From Streptomyces sp. NBC_01262 (GTDB lineage: Bacteria > Actinomycetota > Actinomycetes > Streptomycetales > Streptomycetaceae), in the NCBI RefSeq assembly GCF_036226365.1, contig NZ_CP108462.1:6666501-6730500 (forward strand): 64,000 bases of DNA, read 5' to 3'. The notes under the pieces are model-generated. The model was given only the letters and a program-made list of their open reading frames with translations, was not told the origin of the DNA and searched no databases. Positions 47,315-56,592 of the stretch are shown here, piece after piece. The position numbers and the translations under genes are program-made. The stretch's first letter is position 1. The number at the start of each line of letters is the position of its first letter.

Positions 47315-47650
47315 CTACCGAGCCCGGACCGTGAACGCTGCGACCGACACCGCCTCGTCGTCCAGACACGCACCGCTCGCCAGGTCGAAGCGCTGCTTGA
47401 GCAGCGGCGACGCGACGTAAGCCCGCCCGTCCGCCGTGGAGCCGAGCAGCCCCCGGGAGAGCACGTACGCGCCGGTGAAGGGGTCGCGGTTCTCGACGGC
47501 GTAGAGCCGTCCCGCGCGGTCGGCGAAGACCGCGGCCTGGCGGCCGTCGGGGAGGAGGGCGGCGACGCCGCGGCCGGGCTGGAGGCGGGCGCGGTCGCAG
47601 ACGGCGAACCAGGCCTCGTCGACGAGGAGTTCGACGGTCATGGCGGTCAT
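47315..47650 (-). CDS. nirD: Nitrite reductase (NADH) small subunit NirD
   Basis: A 111-residue Rieske-fold subunit. The family core DGRQAAVFADRAGRLYAVENRDPFTGAYVLSRGLLG and SPLLKQRFDLASGACLDD are present. As in other NirD proteins the Cys/His cluster ligands of true Rieske proteins are missing, so it has no iron-sulfur centre and probably stabilises NirB. The ATG at 47650 overlaps the nirB stop by 4 bp; an ATG at 47641 is a possible alternative. Confidence 0.92.
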   Translation of the reverse strand: MTAMTVELLVDEAWFAVCDRARLQPGRGVAALLPDGRQAAVFADRAGRLYAVENRDPFTGAYVLSRGLLGSTADGRAYVASPLLKQRFDLASGACLDDEAVSVAAFTVRAR

Positions 47651-50193
47651 GAGGCGGGGGTCCCTTCGAGCGTGCGGATCGGGAGGACGGGGCCGGCGAG
47701 GAGCTGGAGGTCGGGCTTGACCTGGTCGCGCTCGGGGACGAACTTCACCGAGGGGTCGGGCACGTCGGGGGCGTTGACGAAGGAGACGAAGCGGGCGAGA
47801 CGCTCGGGGTCGTTGATGGTGTCGGCCCATTCGTCGCGGTAGCCGGCGACGTGGGCGGCCATCAGGGCCTCCAGCTCGTCGCAGATGCCGAGCGAGTCGT
47901 GGACGACGACATCGCGCACATGCTCCAGGCCGCCGTCGAGGCGGTCCAGCCAGACCGAGGTGCGCTCAAGGCGGTCGGCCGTGCGGATGTAGAACATCAG
48001 GAAGCGGTCGATGAGGCGGACCAGTTCGGCGTCGCTGAGGTCCTGCGCCAGCAGGTCCGCGTGGCGCGGGGTGGCGCCGCCGTTGCCGCCGACGTAGAGG
48101 TTCCAGCCGGAGGCGGTGGCGATGATGCCGAAGTCCTTGCTCTGGGCCTCGGCGCACTCGCGCGCGCAGCCGGAGACGGCCGACTTGAGCTTGTGCGGGG
48201 AGCGCAGGCCCCGGTAGCGCAGCTCCAGGTCGATGGCCATCCGTACGGAGTCCTGGACGCCGTAGCGGCACCAGGTCTGGCCGACGCAGGACTTCACCGT
48301 ACGCAGCGACTTGCCGTAGGCGTGGCCGGACTCGAAGCCGGCGTCGACCAACCGGGTCCAGATCATGGGGAGTTGCTCGACCCGCGCGCCGAACAGGTCT
48401 ATCCGCTGGCCGCCGGTGATCTTTGTGTAGAGGCCGAAGTCCCGTGCCACCTCGCCGATGACGATGAGCTTCTCGGGGGTGATCTCGCCGCCGGGGATGC
48501 GCGGCACGATCGAGTAGGAGCCGTTCTTCTGCAGGTTGGCGAGGAAGTGGTCGTTGGTGTCCTGTAGAGCCGCCTGTTCGCCGTCCAGGACGTGCACGGA
48601 GGCGCCCAGCGTCGTCGCGAGCGAGGCGATGATCGACGCGACGGCCGGCTTGCAGATCGCGCAGCCGTCGCCGCCCCGGGCGGCCTCGCGGCCGTGCCGG
48701 TCGAGGAGTTCGGCGTGGGTCGTGACGCGCAGGGTCAGCACGATCTCGTACAGCTCCTGGCGGGTCTGCGCGAAGCAGCCGCACAGGCCCTTGTCGGCCG
48801 GGGCCGGCAGCAGCTGGCCGAGCACCTTCATGCAACTGCCGCAGCCGGTACCGGCCTTGGTGCACTTCTTGACCTCGGCGAGGGTGGCGTGCGCGGTGAT
48901 CGCGCCCTTGGTGACGTTGTGGCAGGAGCAGATCACCGCCTCGTCGGGCAGCGCGGACGGGCCGAGGGCGACGGGGGCACCGGCGCCGGCGGGGAGGACG
49001 AGCTGCTCGCAGGAGACGGGCGGTACGGAGCCGGTGAAGGCGCGCAGGGTGCCGTACTGCTCGGCGTCGCCGACGAGGATGCCGCCGAGGAGGACTCCGT
49101 CGGGGGAGACGACCAGTTTTTTGTATACACCGGAGCGGGTGTCACTGTATACAATATCCAGGCTACCGTCGGCAGTTCCGTGCGCGTCGCCGAACGAGGC
49201 GACATCCACCCCGAGCAGCTTCAGCTTCGTCGAGAGGTCTGCGCCGGTGAAGGAACCTTCCTGCCCCGCGATCGCCTTCGCCGCCGTCTCGGCCATCTCG
49301 TAGCCCGGCGCGACCAGCCCGTACACCCGGCCGTCCGAGGCCAGCGCGCACTCGCCGATTGCATACACCATTCCGTCTTCCGTACGGCACTGCTCGTCGA
49401 CCACGATGCCGCCGCGCTCGCCCACCGGCAGCCCGCACTCCCGCGCGAGCTGGTCCCGGGGCCGTACGCCCGCCGAGAAGACCACGAGGTCGGTGTCCAG
49501 CGCCGACCCGTCCGACAGCTTCATCGCCGCGACCGAGCCGTCCTCGGCCGTGGTGATCTCCTGCGTGCCCACACCCGTGTGCACGGTCACGCCCATGTCC
49601 TGGATGGTCCGGCGCAGCGCCGCGCCACCGCCCTCGTCCACCTGCACCGGCATCAGCCGCGGCGCGAACTCCACGACGTGGGTCTCCAGGCCCAGCCCCT
49701 TGAGCGCGCCCGCCGCCTCCAGCCCCAGCAGCCCGCCGCCGACCACCGTGCCGACGCGCGAGGTCATGGCGTACTCCTCGATCGCGAGCAGGTCCTCGAT
49801 GGTGCGGTAGACGAAGCAGCCCCCCGCGTCCTTGCCCGGCACGGGCGGGACGAACGGGTACGAGCCGGTGGCCAGCACGAGCGTGTCGTACGCGACGGTC
49901 AGCCCGGAACGCGCCGTCACGGTGCGGGCCTCGCGGTCCACGGCCACCGCCGGGTCGCCGACATGCAGCTCGATGCCGTGCTCGGCCATGAAGCCGGCCT
50001 CGACCATCGACAGGTCCTCCGGGGTCCTCCCCGAGAAGTACGACGTGAGCCGGACCCGGTCGTAGGCGGGGCGCGGCTCCTCGCACAGCACCACCACCCG
50101 GGAGGCCTTCGTGACGCCCCGGTCGGCCAGCGCCTCCAGGAATCGCTGGCCGACCATCCCGTGGCCGACCAGCACGATCGTAGGCGTGGTCAT
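47647..50193 (-). CDS. nirB: Nitrite reductase (NADH) large subunit NirB
   Basis: Assimilatory enzyme of 848 residues reducing nitrite to ammonia. The N-terminal FAD/NADH domain has VLVGHGMVGQRFLEAL and TVVGGGLLGLEAAGALKGLGL. A BFD-like 2Fe-2S domain has CSCHNVTKGAI and CGSCMKVLGQLL. The siroheme and 4Fe-4S domain carries CVGQTWCRYGVQD and GCARECAEAQSKD. The ATG at 50193 has GGAGG 9 bases upstream. It forms an operon with nirD; siroheme may come from the nearby chelatase gene. An AT-richer patch with two GTATAC sites (49118-49155) lies inside the gene. Confidence 0.96.
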   Translation of the reverse strand: MTTPTIVLVGHGMVGQRFLEALADRGVTKASRVVVLCEEPRPAYDRVRLTSYFSGRTPEDLSMVEAGFMAEHGIELHVGDPAVAVDREARTVTARSGLTVAYDTLVLATGSYPFVPPVPGKDAGGCFVYRTIEDLLAIEEYAMTSRVGTVVGGGLLGLEAAGALKGLGLETHVVEFAPRLMPVQVDEGGGAALRRTIQDMGVTVHTGVGTQEITTAEDGSVAAMKLSDGSALDTDLVVFSAGVRPRDQLARECGLPVGERGGIVVDEQCRTEDGMVYAIGECALASDGRVYGLVAPGYEMAETAAKAIAGQEGSFTGADLSTKLKLLGVDVASFGDAHGTADGSLDIVYSDTRSGVYKKLVVSPDGVLLGGILVGDAEQYGTLRAFTGSVPPVSCEQLVLPAGAGAPVALGPSALPDEAVICSCHNVTKGAITAHATLAEVKKCTKAGTGCGSCMKVLGQLLPAPADKGLCGCFAQTRQELYEIVLTLRVTTHAELLDRHGREAARGGDGCAICKPAVASIIASLATTLGASVHVLDGEQAALQDTNDHFLANLQKNGSYSIVPRIPGGEITPEKLIVIGEVARDFGLYTKITGGQRIDLFGARVEQLPMIWTRLVDAGFESGHAYGKSLRTVKSCVGQTWCRYGVQDSVRMAIDLELRYRGLRSPHKLKSAVSGCARECAEAQSKDFGIIATASGWNLYVGGNGGATPRHADLLAQDLSDAELVRLIDRFLMFYIRTADRLERTSVWLDRLDGGLEHVRDVVVHDSLGICDELEALMAAHVAGYRDEWADTINDPERLARFVSFVNAPDVPDPSVKFVPERDQVKPDLQLLAGPVLPIRTLEGTPAS

Positions 50194-50520
50194 GATCAAG
50201 AGCCTCCGTTGTCGGTGACAGTGAGCAGCTGTAGTGGTGCGGCTCGGGAGGGCGGCGGCTCGTCGCCCTCCCACGTCCGGGCGAGCTCGCCGCGCGTGCG
50301 GCTCGTGCGGCCTTCCGCCCCCGGCAGCGCCCGGCTGTACGGCGCGCGCAGCTGCGCGCAGCGCGCCCCTGCCGTTCCGGTGCCGATCGCCACGATGTCC
50401 ATGCATACGAGCGTGCGTCGTGGCTGTTACCCGGCGGCATCCCTGCCGTTTCCCCAAAGGAACAGTGCGCTCAGCGCGGGGCGGGGCGGGATGTGAGCGG
50501 TTCCGTTGCGGTGCCCTCGG
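50194..50520. other. Upstream region of nirB without recognised genes
   Basis: This stretch should hold the nirB promoter and any nitrogen-control site. No clear -10/-35 pair or GlnR box was recognised by eye. A 68-codon frame on the minus strand (50196-50402) lacks family features and is not accepted as a gene. Confidence 0.4.
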
Positions 50521-50523
50521 TCG

Positions 50524-50676
50524 GGGTTGCTGGTTCCGTCCTCAAACGCCGGACGGGCTGGGTCGGCCGGTGTGCACCTGCCGTTGTCGTACGGTCGGGG
50601 CCGCCTGCCGGGACTGCGTCCTCAGCGCTCGCGACTCTGGTCGGCCTTGTCCGCACCCGGGATCCTCGCTCGTCGC
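50524..50676. repeat. Dispersed repeat, inverted copy (C)
   Basis: Three segments are the reverse complement of copy B in nested order: 50524-50562 with 51019-51057, 50621-50643 with 50959-50981, and 50656-50676 with 50926-50946. They keep the order expected of a long imperfect stem with a loop of about 250 bases. The segment contains AAACGCCGGACGGGCTG. Confidence 0.75.
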
Positions 50677-50752
50677 TTCCGGGCGCATCCCTCCACCGTC
50701 CCCTTCGGCCGGTTGGCGGCCACCAGCCCGGTGGGGCTACAGGCCCTCAAGC

Positions 50753-50800
50753 CCGGACGGGCTGAACATTCCGTCCGGCCGGGAGGGGGCATGCCGGGGG
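50753..50800. repeat. Short hairpin repeat shared with copy A
   Basis: CCGGACGG (50753-50760) and CCGTCCGG (50771-50778) flank GCTGAACATT, and a GGGAGGGGGCATGCCGGGG stretch follows. The same order occurs at 47121-47166. It lies in the loop of the B/C inverted pair. Confidence 0.75.
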
Positions 50801-50888
50801 CCCCTTTTCCCCGTGCGGCCCTCGCGGGCGCTTCGCTGGCATCGGACCGCCGCGTCGGCCTCCGGCCGCCGGGCCCTATGCTGCCGTC

Positions 50889-51058
50889 CCGGCCGGGAGG
50901 GGACATGCCGGGGTTCTCCCGCAGCGCGACGAGCGAGGATCCCGGTTAGGGACTGGGTCGACCAGAGTCGCGAGCGCCGAGGAGAGATCCCCGGTGGTGG
51001 CCCCGACCCCCAGGCCAACCCAGCCCGTCCGGCGCTTGAGGACGGAACCAGCAACCCC
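50889..51058. repeat. Dispersed repeat, direct copy (B)
   Basis: About 170 bp closely match 47143-47311 in the same orientation, with blocks of 57 and about 72 identical bases, ending in CAGCCCGTCCGGCG and TTGAGGACGGA. A further GCCCGTCCGGCGTTTGAGGAC unit follows at about 51110-51130. No gene was recognised in 50521-51147. Confidence 0.8.
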
Positions 51059-51147
51059 GACCGACGGCACCGCAACGACACCGGTGCAGGCGGCACCGCC
51101 CGCGCGGCCCGTCCGGCGTTTGAGGACGGAACCGGAAGCCGGTGGCC

Positions 51148-51867
51148 CTAGCTGCGCCGCAGAGCTCGGGTCACGCCCGGCTCGCGGGGGCCTAGGAAGT
51201 GCGGGTTGGGGGTGAAGGCGGCGTCGAAGGACGCCTTGAGGGCGCCGAGGATCTCGCGGGTGCCGCCGTAGTACCAGGTGAGGTTGTGGTTTTCGTCGAC
51301 GCCGACTCCGTAGGAGGTGATGCCGGCGGCGGAGCAGAGCGCGAGGGCCCGACGGATGTGGAAGGCCTGGCTGACGAGAACGGCGCGGTGGACGCCGAAG
51401 ATCCGCTTGGCGCGGGTGCAGGAGTCCCAGGTGTCGAAGCCGGCGTAGTCGAGGACGACCCGCGCCGCGGGGACCCCGTGCAGCTCCAGGTAACTGAGCA
51501 TGGCGCCGGGCTCGTTGTAGTCCTTGCGGCTGTTGTCGCCGGTCACCAGGATGACGCGGACCTTGCCGGCGGCGTAGAGCTCGGCCGCCGCGTCGAGGCG
51601 GTGCGCGAGGTAGGGCGAGGGCTCGCCGTTCCAGAGGCCGGCGCCGAAGACGACGGCGACGGGGGCGGCGGGGACGTCGGCGAGGGTGCGGACGCGGGCG
51701 GCGGCGGTGGCCTGGAGCCAGGTGGCGGGGAGCAGCGCCAGGACGCAGGCCAGCACCAGGACCCGCAACAGCCGTCGCCACTCCCGCCGCGACCGCGGCA
51801 TCCGCATCCACACCGGCATCCGCATCCGCATCCGCAACCGCGGCGCCCACGGCGCTCGCAATCTCAT
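51148..51867 (-). CDS. SanA/YdcF-like DUF218 membrane-anchored protein
   Basis: A 239-residue protein with an Arg-rich N-terminus, one membrane helix (LLRVLVLACVLALLPATWL) and an extracellular DUF218 domain. Family motifs are VAVVFGAGLWNGEPSPYLAHRLDAAAELY, VILVTGDNSRKDYNEPGAMLSYL and VLVSQAFHIRRALALC. E. coli SanA contributes to envelope barrier function; the chemistry is unknown. The ATG at 51867 is used because AGGGG lies about 6 bases upstream; the frame is open to 51957. The basic N-terminus is encoded by a CGCATC repeat. Confidence 0.85.
   Translation of the reverse strand: MRLRAPWAPRLRMRMRMPVWMRMPRSRREWRRLLRVLVLACVLALLPATWLQATAAARVRTLADVPAAPVAVVFGAGLWNGEPSPYLAHRLDAAAELYAAGKVRVILVTGDNSRKDYNEPGAMLSYLELHGVPAARVVLDYAGFDTWDSCTRAKRIFGVHRAVLVSQAFHIRRALALCSAAGITSYGVGVDENHNLTWYYGGTREILGALKASFDAAFTPNPHFLGPREPGVTRALRRS
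51797..51838. repeat. CGCATC-type hexamer repeat in the SanA-like gene
   Basis: Repeated GGCATC/CGCATC units encode alternating Met and Arg in the basic stretch before the membrane helix. The array keeps the reading frame. Confidence 0.8.
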
Positions 51868-51955
51868 CCGCGCACCCCTACTTCTCCGTACTTCTTTGAA
51901 TCTTTGATGATCAATCCCCCTTCGGACTCGACGCGCAGGCCTCCGATGCGGTTCC

Positions 51956-52393
51956 ATGACCGTCGTGCTCGACCACGTCCACTCACAGTTGCCTCTCTTC
52001 GTCTATGGCACGCTCCGCGCCGGCGAGGCCAACCACGCCGCCATGTTCCGGGGCCGTACCAAGATCGTTATTCCCGCCGTCCTCAGCGGCGCGGTCCTCT
52101 ACGACGGCCCGGGATTCCCGTACGCCGTCAACGCCGACGGAGGGCGGGTTCTCGGCGAACTCGTCCACCCGCTTCCCGAGCTCTACAACGAGGTGCTCGC
52201 CGACCTCGACCACCTGGAGGAGTTCGTCCCGGACGCCCCCGACAGCCTGTTCGTGCGCGTCGCGCGCGGCACCCGCACCGAGGACGGGGAACCGGTCCTG
52301 GCGTGGGTGTATCTCGCGGGGCCGGTCGAGGAGCAGCGGCTGCAGGCCTCGGGCCGGATCATCACCAGCGGCGACTGGCGGCGGCCGGGCTAG
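51956..52393 (+). CDS. Gamma-glutamylcyclotransferase-like (AIG2) protein
   Basis: A 145-residue GGCT-fold protein. The substrate loop FVYGTLRAGEANHAAMF lies near residue 15, GFPYAVNADGGRVLGELVHP holds the expected acidic residue, and DLDHLEEFVPD follows. Family members cleave gamma-glutamyl amines or peptides to 5-oxoproline; the substrate is not predictable. The ATG at 51956 has no ribosome site, so translation may be leaderless. It is divergent to the SanA-like gene. Confidence 0.82.
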   Translation: MTVVLDHVHSQLPLFVYGTLRAGEANHAAMFRGRTKIVIPAVLSGAVLYDGPGFPYAVNADGGRVLGELVHPLPELYNEVLADLDHLEEFVPDAPDSLFVRVARGTRTEDGEPVLAWVYLAGPVEEQRLQASGRIITSGDWRRPG

Positions 52394-52428
52394 CTTCCGG
52401 GCCGGCTTCCGGGCCGGCTTCCGGCCCC
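52393..52428. repeat. 12-bp tandem repeat directly after the AIG2-like stop codon
   Basis: Three units of GCTTCCGGGCCG (last one GCTTCCGGCCCC) begin at the final base of the stop codon. Confidence 0.9.
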
Positions 52429-52530
52429 AGGGCCCGTCCTCACAGTCGTCGGAAGGCGGTGTGAACCGGCGGAAACCACGCGTGATTTCTGTGCAACGGC
52501 GTGGCAACGCCGACTCGCCACACTCACTTC

Positions 52531-53400
52531 ATGACGGCATGGGATGTTCCCGGACCGGAGCCCTTCGACAGTACGGCGCAGCTCATGACCCAGATCACGG
52601 CACAGCTCAGCAGCCAGCTCACCGGACTGACCCTGCGCGCCGCGGCGCCGCCCAGTCCGCCCACGCTGGTGGCCGTCGCGCACGGCAGCCGTGATCCGGG
52701 GGCGCTGCGGACGGTCCGGGAGCTGCTGGACCGGATCCGGGCGCTGCGCCCGGACGTGCCCGTGCGCCTGGGGCACATCGAGCTGAACGAGCCGCTCCTG
52801 GACGACACGCTGGCCGGCCTGCGCGCGGGCACGGACGTGGTGCTGGTCCCGCTGCTGCTCAGCCGGGGCTATCACGTCAAGCAGGACATCCCGCAGGCCC
52901 TGGCGAAGGCCCCGCATCTGCGCGGCCGGATCGCCGGGCCGCTCGGGCCGCACCCGCTGCTGGCGGAGGCGCTGCACGGGCGGCTCGTGGAGGCCGGGTG
53001 GCGTACGCCGCGCGGGGCCGGGGCCGCCCGGGCGGGGGTCGTGCTGGCGGCCGCCGGGTCGCGGGACCCGGACTCGGCGCGGGACACCGCCCGTACGGCG
53101 GCGCTGCTGCGGCAGCGCCTCGGCGGGATCCCGGTGGTGCCGGCGTTCGCCACCGGCGGGCCGACCGTGACGGACGCGGTGGACGCCCTCGCGGCGCGCG
53201 GCCGTCACCGGGTCGCCCTCGCGTCCTGCTTCGCCTCGCCCGGCCGCTTCGCCACGCAGACGGCCGCCGCCGCGCCCTGGCTGGCCGCGCCACCGCTGGG
53301 TGCGCATGCGGCGATGGCCCGGCTTGTGCTGCACCGCTACGACCGGGCACGGGCGGGAGTCACCGGCGACGCGGCCTGGACGGAGCTCGCGACCGCCTGA
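52531..53400 (+). CDS. Sirohydrochlorin chelatase (CbiX/SirB family)
   Basis: A 289-residue protein with two CbiX-like halves. The first carries the metal-binding [24 protein letters not shown] and [18 protein letters not shown]; the second starts [16 protein letters not shown] and lacks the first His. It would insert iron or cobalt into sirohydrochlorin, and the nearby NirB needs siroheme, so ferrochelation is the likely role. The ATG at 52531 is used; no ribosome site is clear and later ATG 52585 or GTG 52501 are possible. It is followed closely by dgt. Confidence 0.85.
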   Translation: MTAWDVPGPEPFDSTAQLMTQITAQLSSQLTGLTLRAAAPPSPPTLVAVAHGSRDPGALRTVRELLDRIRALRPDVPVRLGHIELNEPLLDDTLAGLRAGTDVVLVPLLLSRGYHVKQDIPQALAKAPHLRGRIAGPLGPHPLLAEALHGRLVEAGWRTPRGAGAARAGVVLAAAGSRDPDSARDTARTAALLRQRLGGIPVVPAFATGGPTVTDAVDALAARGRHRVALASCFASPGRFATQTAAAAPWLAAPPLGAHAAMARLVLHRYDRARAGVTGDAAWTELATA

Positions 53401-53435
53401 ACGCCGCATGCGCGGCGCTGGCGTACGGTCAGCCC

Positions 53436-54710
53436 ATGAACGTGAACGACCCGGAGGGCGCCCCGTACCGCGAGGCCGACATCGAGCGCTACGTGGCGGA
53501 GCCGGACAAGCGCCCCGGCAGGACCGCGTTCCAGCGGGACAGGGCGAGGATGCTGCACTCGGTCGGCCTGCGCAGGCTGGCCGGGAAGACGCAGGTCGTG
53601 GACCCGGTGGACATCTCGCCGGAGGTCAACACGAGCCCGCGCACGCGGCTCACGCACAGCCTGGAGTGCGCGCAGGTCGGGCGGGAGCTGGGGGCGGCGC
53701 TGGGCTGCGACCCGGACCTGGTCGAGACGGCCTGCCTGGCGCACGACATCGGGCACCCGCCCTTCGGGCACAACGGGGAGCAGGTGCTCGCCGAGGTCGC
53801 CGAGGGCTGCGGCGGGTTCGAGGGGAACGCGCAGTCGCTGCGGCTGCTGACGCGCCTGGAGCCGAAGCGCTTCTCGCAGGACGGCATCAGTGTCGGCCTC
53901 AACCTCACCCGGGCCGCGCTGGACGCCGCCACCAAGTACCCCTGGCCGCGCGGCGGGCACCCGGTCAGCCCCGGCAGCCCGAAGTTCGGGGTGTACGAGG
54001 ACGACCTGCCGGTGTTCGGCTGGCTGCGCAAGGGCGCGCCGGAGCACCGGCAGTGCTTCGAGGCGCAGGTCATGGACTGGTCGGACGACGTGGCGTACTC
54101 CGTCCACGACGTGGAGGACGGCCTGCACGCCGGCCACCTGAACCCGGACCAGCTCCTCGCCGGGCCGGAGCGCCGCGAGGTCTTCGCCGTCACCGCCGCC
54201 CGCTACGCCCCCGGAGCGGACGAGAACGAGCTGGCCGGGGCACTGGACCGGCTGCTGGCCCAGGAGTGGTGGCCCAGGCGGTACGACGGCACGGCGGTCG
54301 CCCAGGCCCGGCTGAAGGACGCCAGCTCGCAGCTCATCGGCCGCTTCTGCCTGGCCGCCGAGCGGGCGACCCGGGACGCGTACGGCACCGGAAGGCTGAC
54401 CCGCTACCGCGCCGAGCTGGTGGTGCCCCGCGAACAGCGCCTGGAGTGTGCCGTACTGAAGGCGGTGGCGGACCGGTACGTCATGCAGCGCGAGTCGCAG
54501 GAAAGGCGGCGTGCGCAGCAGCGGGTTGTCATCGGGGAGCTCGCGGAAGCGCTGCTTGCGCGTGCGCCGGAAGGCCTCGACCCGCAGTTCACGGGCATCT
54601 TCGACGCGGCGGACGACGACCGGGCCCGGCAGCGCGCGGTGATCGACCAGATCGCCTCGCTGACGGACGCCTCGGCCACCGCGCTGCACGCCCGGCTGAC
54701 CACCCGATAG
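53436..54710 (+). CDS. dgt: Deoxyguanosinetriphosphate triphosphohydrolase (Dgt-like)
   Basis: An HD-domain enzyme of 424 residues that splits dNTPs to nucleoside and triphosphate. The metal site is formed by [33 protein letters not shown] and [39 protein letters not shown] at the N-terminus is typical of actinobacterial members. The ATG at 53436 follows a -10-like TACGGT by 6 bases, suggesting a leaderless transcript. The dgt-dnaG neighbourhood is conserved in streptomycetes. Confidence 0.93.
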   Translation: MNVNDPEGAPYREADIERYVAEPDKRPGRTAFQRDRARMLHSVGLRRLAGKTQVVDPVDISPEVNTSPRTRLTHSLECAQVGRELGAALGCDPDLVETACLAHDIGHPPFGHNGEQVLAEVAEGCGGFEGNAQSLRLLTRLEPKRFSQDGISVGLNLTRAALDAATKYPWPRGGHPVSPGSPKFGVYEDDLPVFGWLRKGAPEHRQCFEAQVMDWSDDVAYSVHDVEDGLHAGHLNPDQLLAGPERREVFAVTAARYAPGADENELAGALDRLLAQEWWPRRYDGTAVAQARLKDASSQLIGRFCLAAERATRDAYGTGRLTRYRAELVVPREQRLECAVLKAVADRYVMQRESQERRRAQQRVVIGELAEALLARAPEGLDPQFTGIFDAADDDRARQRAVIDQIASLTDASATALHARLTTR

Positions 54711-54794
54711 CAGCCGGTCGGCGCGGCACCCTTCACGCCGACCGTGCCGTGCGGGACGCTCACTGGGGGACGACCAACACCAGGGAGGCGCACA

Positions 54795-56057
54795 GTGGTG
54801 GACGCAGACCAGACCTTCGTCATCGTCGGGGCGGGGCTCGCGGGGGCCAAGGCCGCCGAGGCGCTGCGATCCGAGGGTTTCACCGGCCGGGTGATACTGA
54901 TCGGTGACGAACGCGACCACCCGTATGAGCGCCCGCCGCTGTCCAAGGGCTTCCTGATCGGCAACGAGGACCGCGACTCGGTCTTCGTGCAGCCCGCCGC
55001 CTGGTACGCCGAGCACGACGTCGAACTGCACCTCGGCCAGCCCGTCGTCAGCCTGGACCGCGAGGCGAAGACCGTCACCCTCGGCGACGGCAGCGCCCTG
55101 CAGTACGACAAGCTGCTGCTCGCCACCGGCGCCGAGCCCCGCCGCCTGGACATCCCCGGCACCGACCTGGCGGGTGTGCACCACCTGCGCCGCCTCGCGC
55201 ACGCCGAGCGGCTCAAGGGCGTCCTGGCCTCCCTCGGCCGCGAGAACGGGCAGCTCGTCATCGCGGGCGCGGGCTGGATCGGCCTGGAGGTCGCCGCCGC
55301 CGCGCGCGGATACGGCGCCGAGGTGACGGTCATCGAGCCCGGGCCGACCCCGCTGCACAGCGTGCTCGGCCCCGAGCTGGGCGAGGTCTTCGCCGAGCTG
55401 CACCGCGAGCACGGCGTCCGCTTCCACTTCGGCGCCAGGCTCACCGGCATCACCGGCCAGGACGGCATGGTCATGTCCGTCCTCACCGACGACGGCGAGG
55501 AGCACCCAGCCCACGACGTCCTCGCCGCCATCGGCGCGGCCCCCCGCACCGCGCTCGCCGAGGCCGCCGGCCTCGCGATGGCCGAGCGCTCCGCCGGCGG
55601 CGGCATCGCCGTGGACTCCCGGCTGCGCACCTCCGACCCCGACATCTTCGCCGCGGGCGATGTGGCCAACGCCGAACACCCGCTGCTCGGCGGCCGGTTG
55701 CGGGTCGAGCACTGGGCCAACGCCCTCAACAGCGGCCCCGTCGCCGCCCGCAACATGCTCGGCAAGGACCTCGCCTACGACCGGGTCCCGTACTTCTTCA
55801 CCGACCAGTACGACCTGGGCATGGAGTTCTCCGGGCACGCCGCCCCGGGGACGTACGACCAGGTCATCGCGCGCGGCGACGTCGGAAAGCGGCAGTTCAT
55901 CGCCTTCTGGCTCAGCGGGGGCCGGGTGCTGGCCGGGATGAACGTCAACGTCTGGGATGTCACCGACACCATCCAGAAGCTGATCCGCTCCGGCGCGACG
56001 GTGGACCCCGACCAGCTCGCCGATCCCTCGGTGCCGCTAGCCTCGTTCCTGGAGTGA
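54795..56057 (+). CDS. FAD-dependent NAD(P)H oxidoreductase (ferredoxin reductase-like)
   Basis: A 420-residue flavoprotein of the putidaredoxin/rhodocoxin reductase group. FAD binding: FVIVGAGLAGAKAAEALRSEGF near residue 8 and DPDIFAAGDVAN near 285; NAD(P)H binding: LVIAGAGWIGLEVAAAARGYG near 150. A reductase C-terminal domain follows. Its partner ferredoxin is not encoded here. The GTG at 54795 has GGGAGG 7 bases upstream. The downstream acetyltransferase gene starts 29 bp after its stop. Confidence 0.9.
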   Translation: MVDADQTFVIVGAGLAGAKAAEALRSEGFTGRVILIGDERDHPYERPPLSKGFLIGNEDRDSVFVQPAAWYAEHDVELHLGQPVVSLDREAKTVTLGDGSALQYDKLLLATGAEPRRLDIPGTDLAGVHHLRRLAHAERLKGVLASLGRENGQLVIAGAGWIGLEVAAAARGYGAEVTVIEPGPTPLHSVLGPELGEVFAELHREHGVRFHFGARLTGITGQDGMVMSVLTDDGEEHPAHDVLAAIGAAPRTALAEAAGLAMAERSAGGGIAVDSRLRTSDPDIFAAGDVANAEHPLLGGRLRVEHWANALNSGPVAARNMLGKDLAYDRVPYFFTDQYDLGMEFSGHAAPGTYDQVIARGDVGKRQFIAFWLSGGRVLAGMNVNVWDVTDTIQKLIRSGATVDPDQLADPSVPLASFLE

Positions 56058-56086
56058 TCAGGAGGGGGCTCAGGGAAGGAGCACCG

Positions 56087-56524
56087 GTGCACACAGGCGT
56101 CGTACCGCTGGGGGACATCTTCGAGCTGCGCCGGAGTGTGCTGCGCCCCGGCCGCCCCCGCAACACCGCCGCCTTCATCGAGGACGGCCACCCCGGCGTC
56201 TTCCACGTCGCCGCCTACGACCCCGACGGCACCCTCTGCGCCTGCGCCACCTTCTTCCCCGAGCAGCTCCCCGGCGAGGCCGCGCCCGCCCACCGCCTGC
56301 GCGGCATGGCCAGCGCCGACGCCGTACGCGGCCAGGGCTACGGCGCCGCCGTCCTCCAGGCAGGCATGGCCGAGGCCCGGGCGCGCGGGGCCGAGCTGGT
56401 GTGGTGCAACGGCCGGGTCGCGGCCCGGGGCTTCTACGAGCACCAGGGCTTCACGGCGGTCGGCGACGAGTTCCAGCTGGAGCCCGCCGGAGCGCACTAC
56501 GTCTTCGTGGCGAAGCTGTCGTAA
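56087..56524 (+). CDS. GNAT family acetyltransferase
   Basis: A 145-residue N-acetyltransferase-like protein. Acetyl-CoA binding is by LRGMASADAVRGQGYGAAVLQAGMAEARARG, and the C-terminus has NGRVAARGFYEHQGF. The substrate is unknown. The GTG at 56087 is chosen because GAAGGAG lies 5 bases upstream and the fold starts soon after; a GTG overlapping the previous stop (56054) is the alternative. The last codons (Ser and TAA) form the first unit of a tandem repeat. Confidence 0.87.
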   Translation: MHTGVVPLGDIFELRRSVLRPGRPRNTAAFIEDGHPGVFHVAAYDPDGTLCACATFFPEQLPGEAAPAHRLRGMASADAVRGQGYGAAVLQAGMAEARARGAELVWCNGRVAARGFYEHQGFTAVGDEFQLEPAGAHYVFVAKLS

Positions 56525-56566
56525 AGGCCGTCGTAAACGTCGCCGTAAAGGCCGTCGTAAAGATTG
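56519..56566. repeat. 12-bp tandem repeat (4 units) between the GNAT gene and dnaG
   Basis: Units TCGTAAAGGCCG, TCGTAAACGTCG, CCGTAAAGGCCG and TCGTAAAGATTG follow without gaps. The first contains the final Ser codon and TAA stop of the GNAT gene, so an in-frame stop is repeated in each unit. The array ends 14 bp before the dnaG -10 box. Confidence 0.93.
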
Positions 56567-56580
56567 TCGTGGCCCGGCCG

Positions 56581-56586
56581 TAGAAT
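56581..56586 (+). promoter_or_regulatory. -10 box of dnaG, leaderless
   Basis: TAGAAT lies 6 bases before the GTG start of dnaG, so the transcript would begin at the start codon. No consensus -35 is visible at 17 bp; that position falls within the last unit of the tandem repeat. Confidence 0.55.
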
Positions 56587-56592
56587 CCTTGC

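Noticed and set aside
50196-50402. 68-codon frame just upstream of nirB on the same strand
   Set aside because: No ribosome site, no family likeness and a composition like non-coding DNA; it overlaps the expected promoter.
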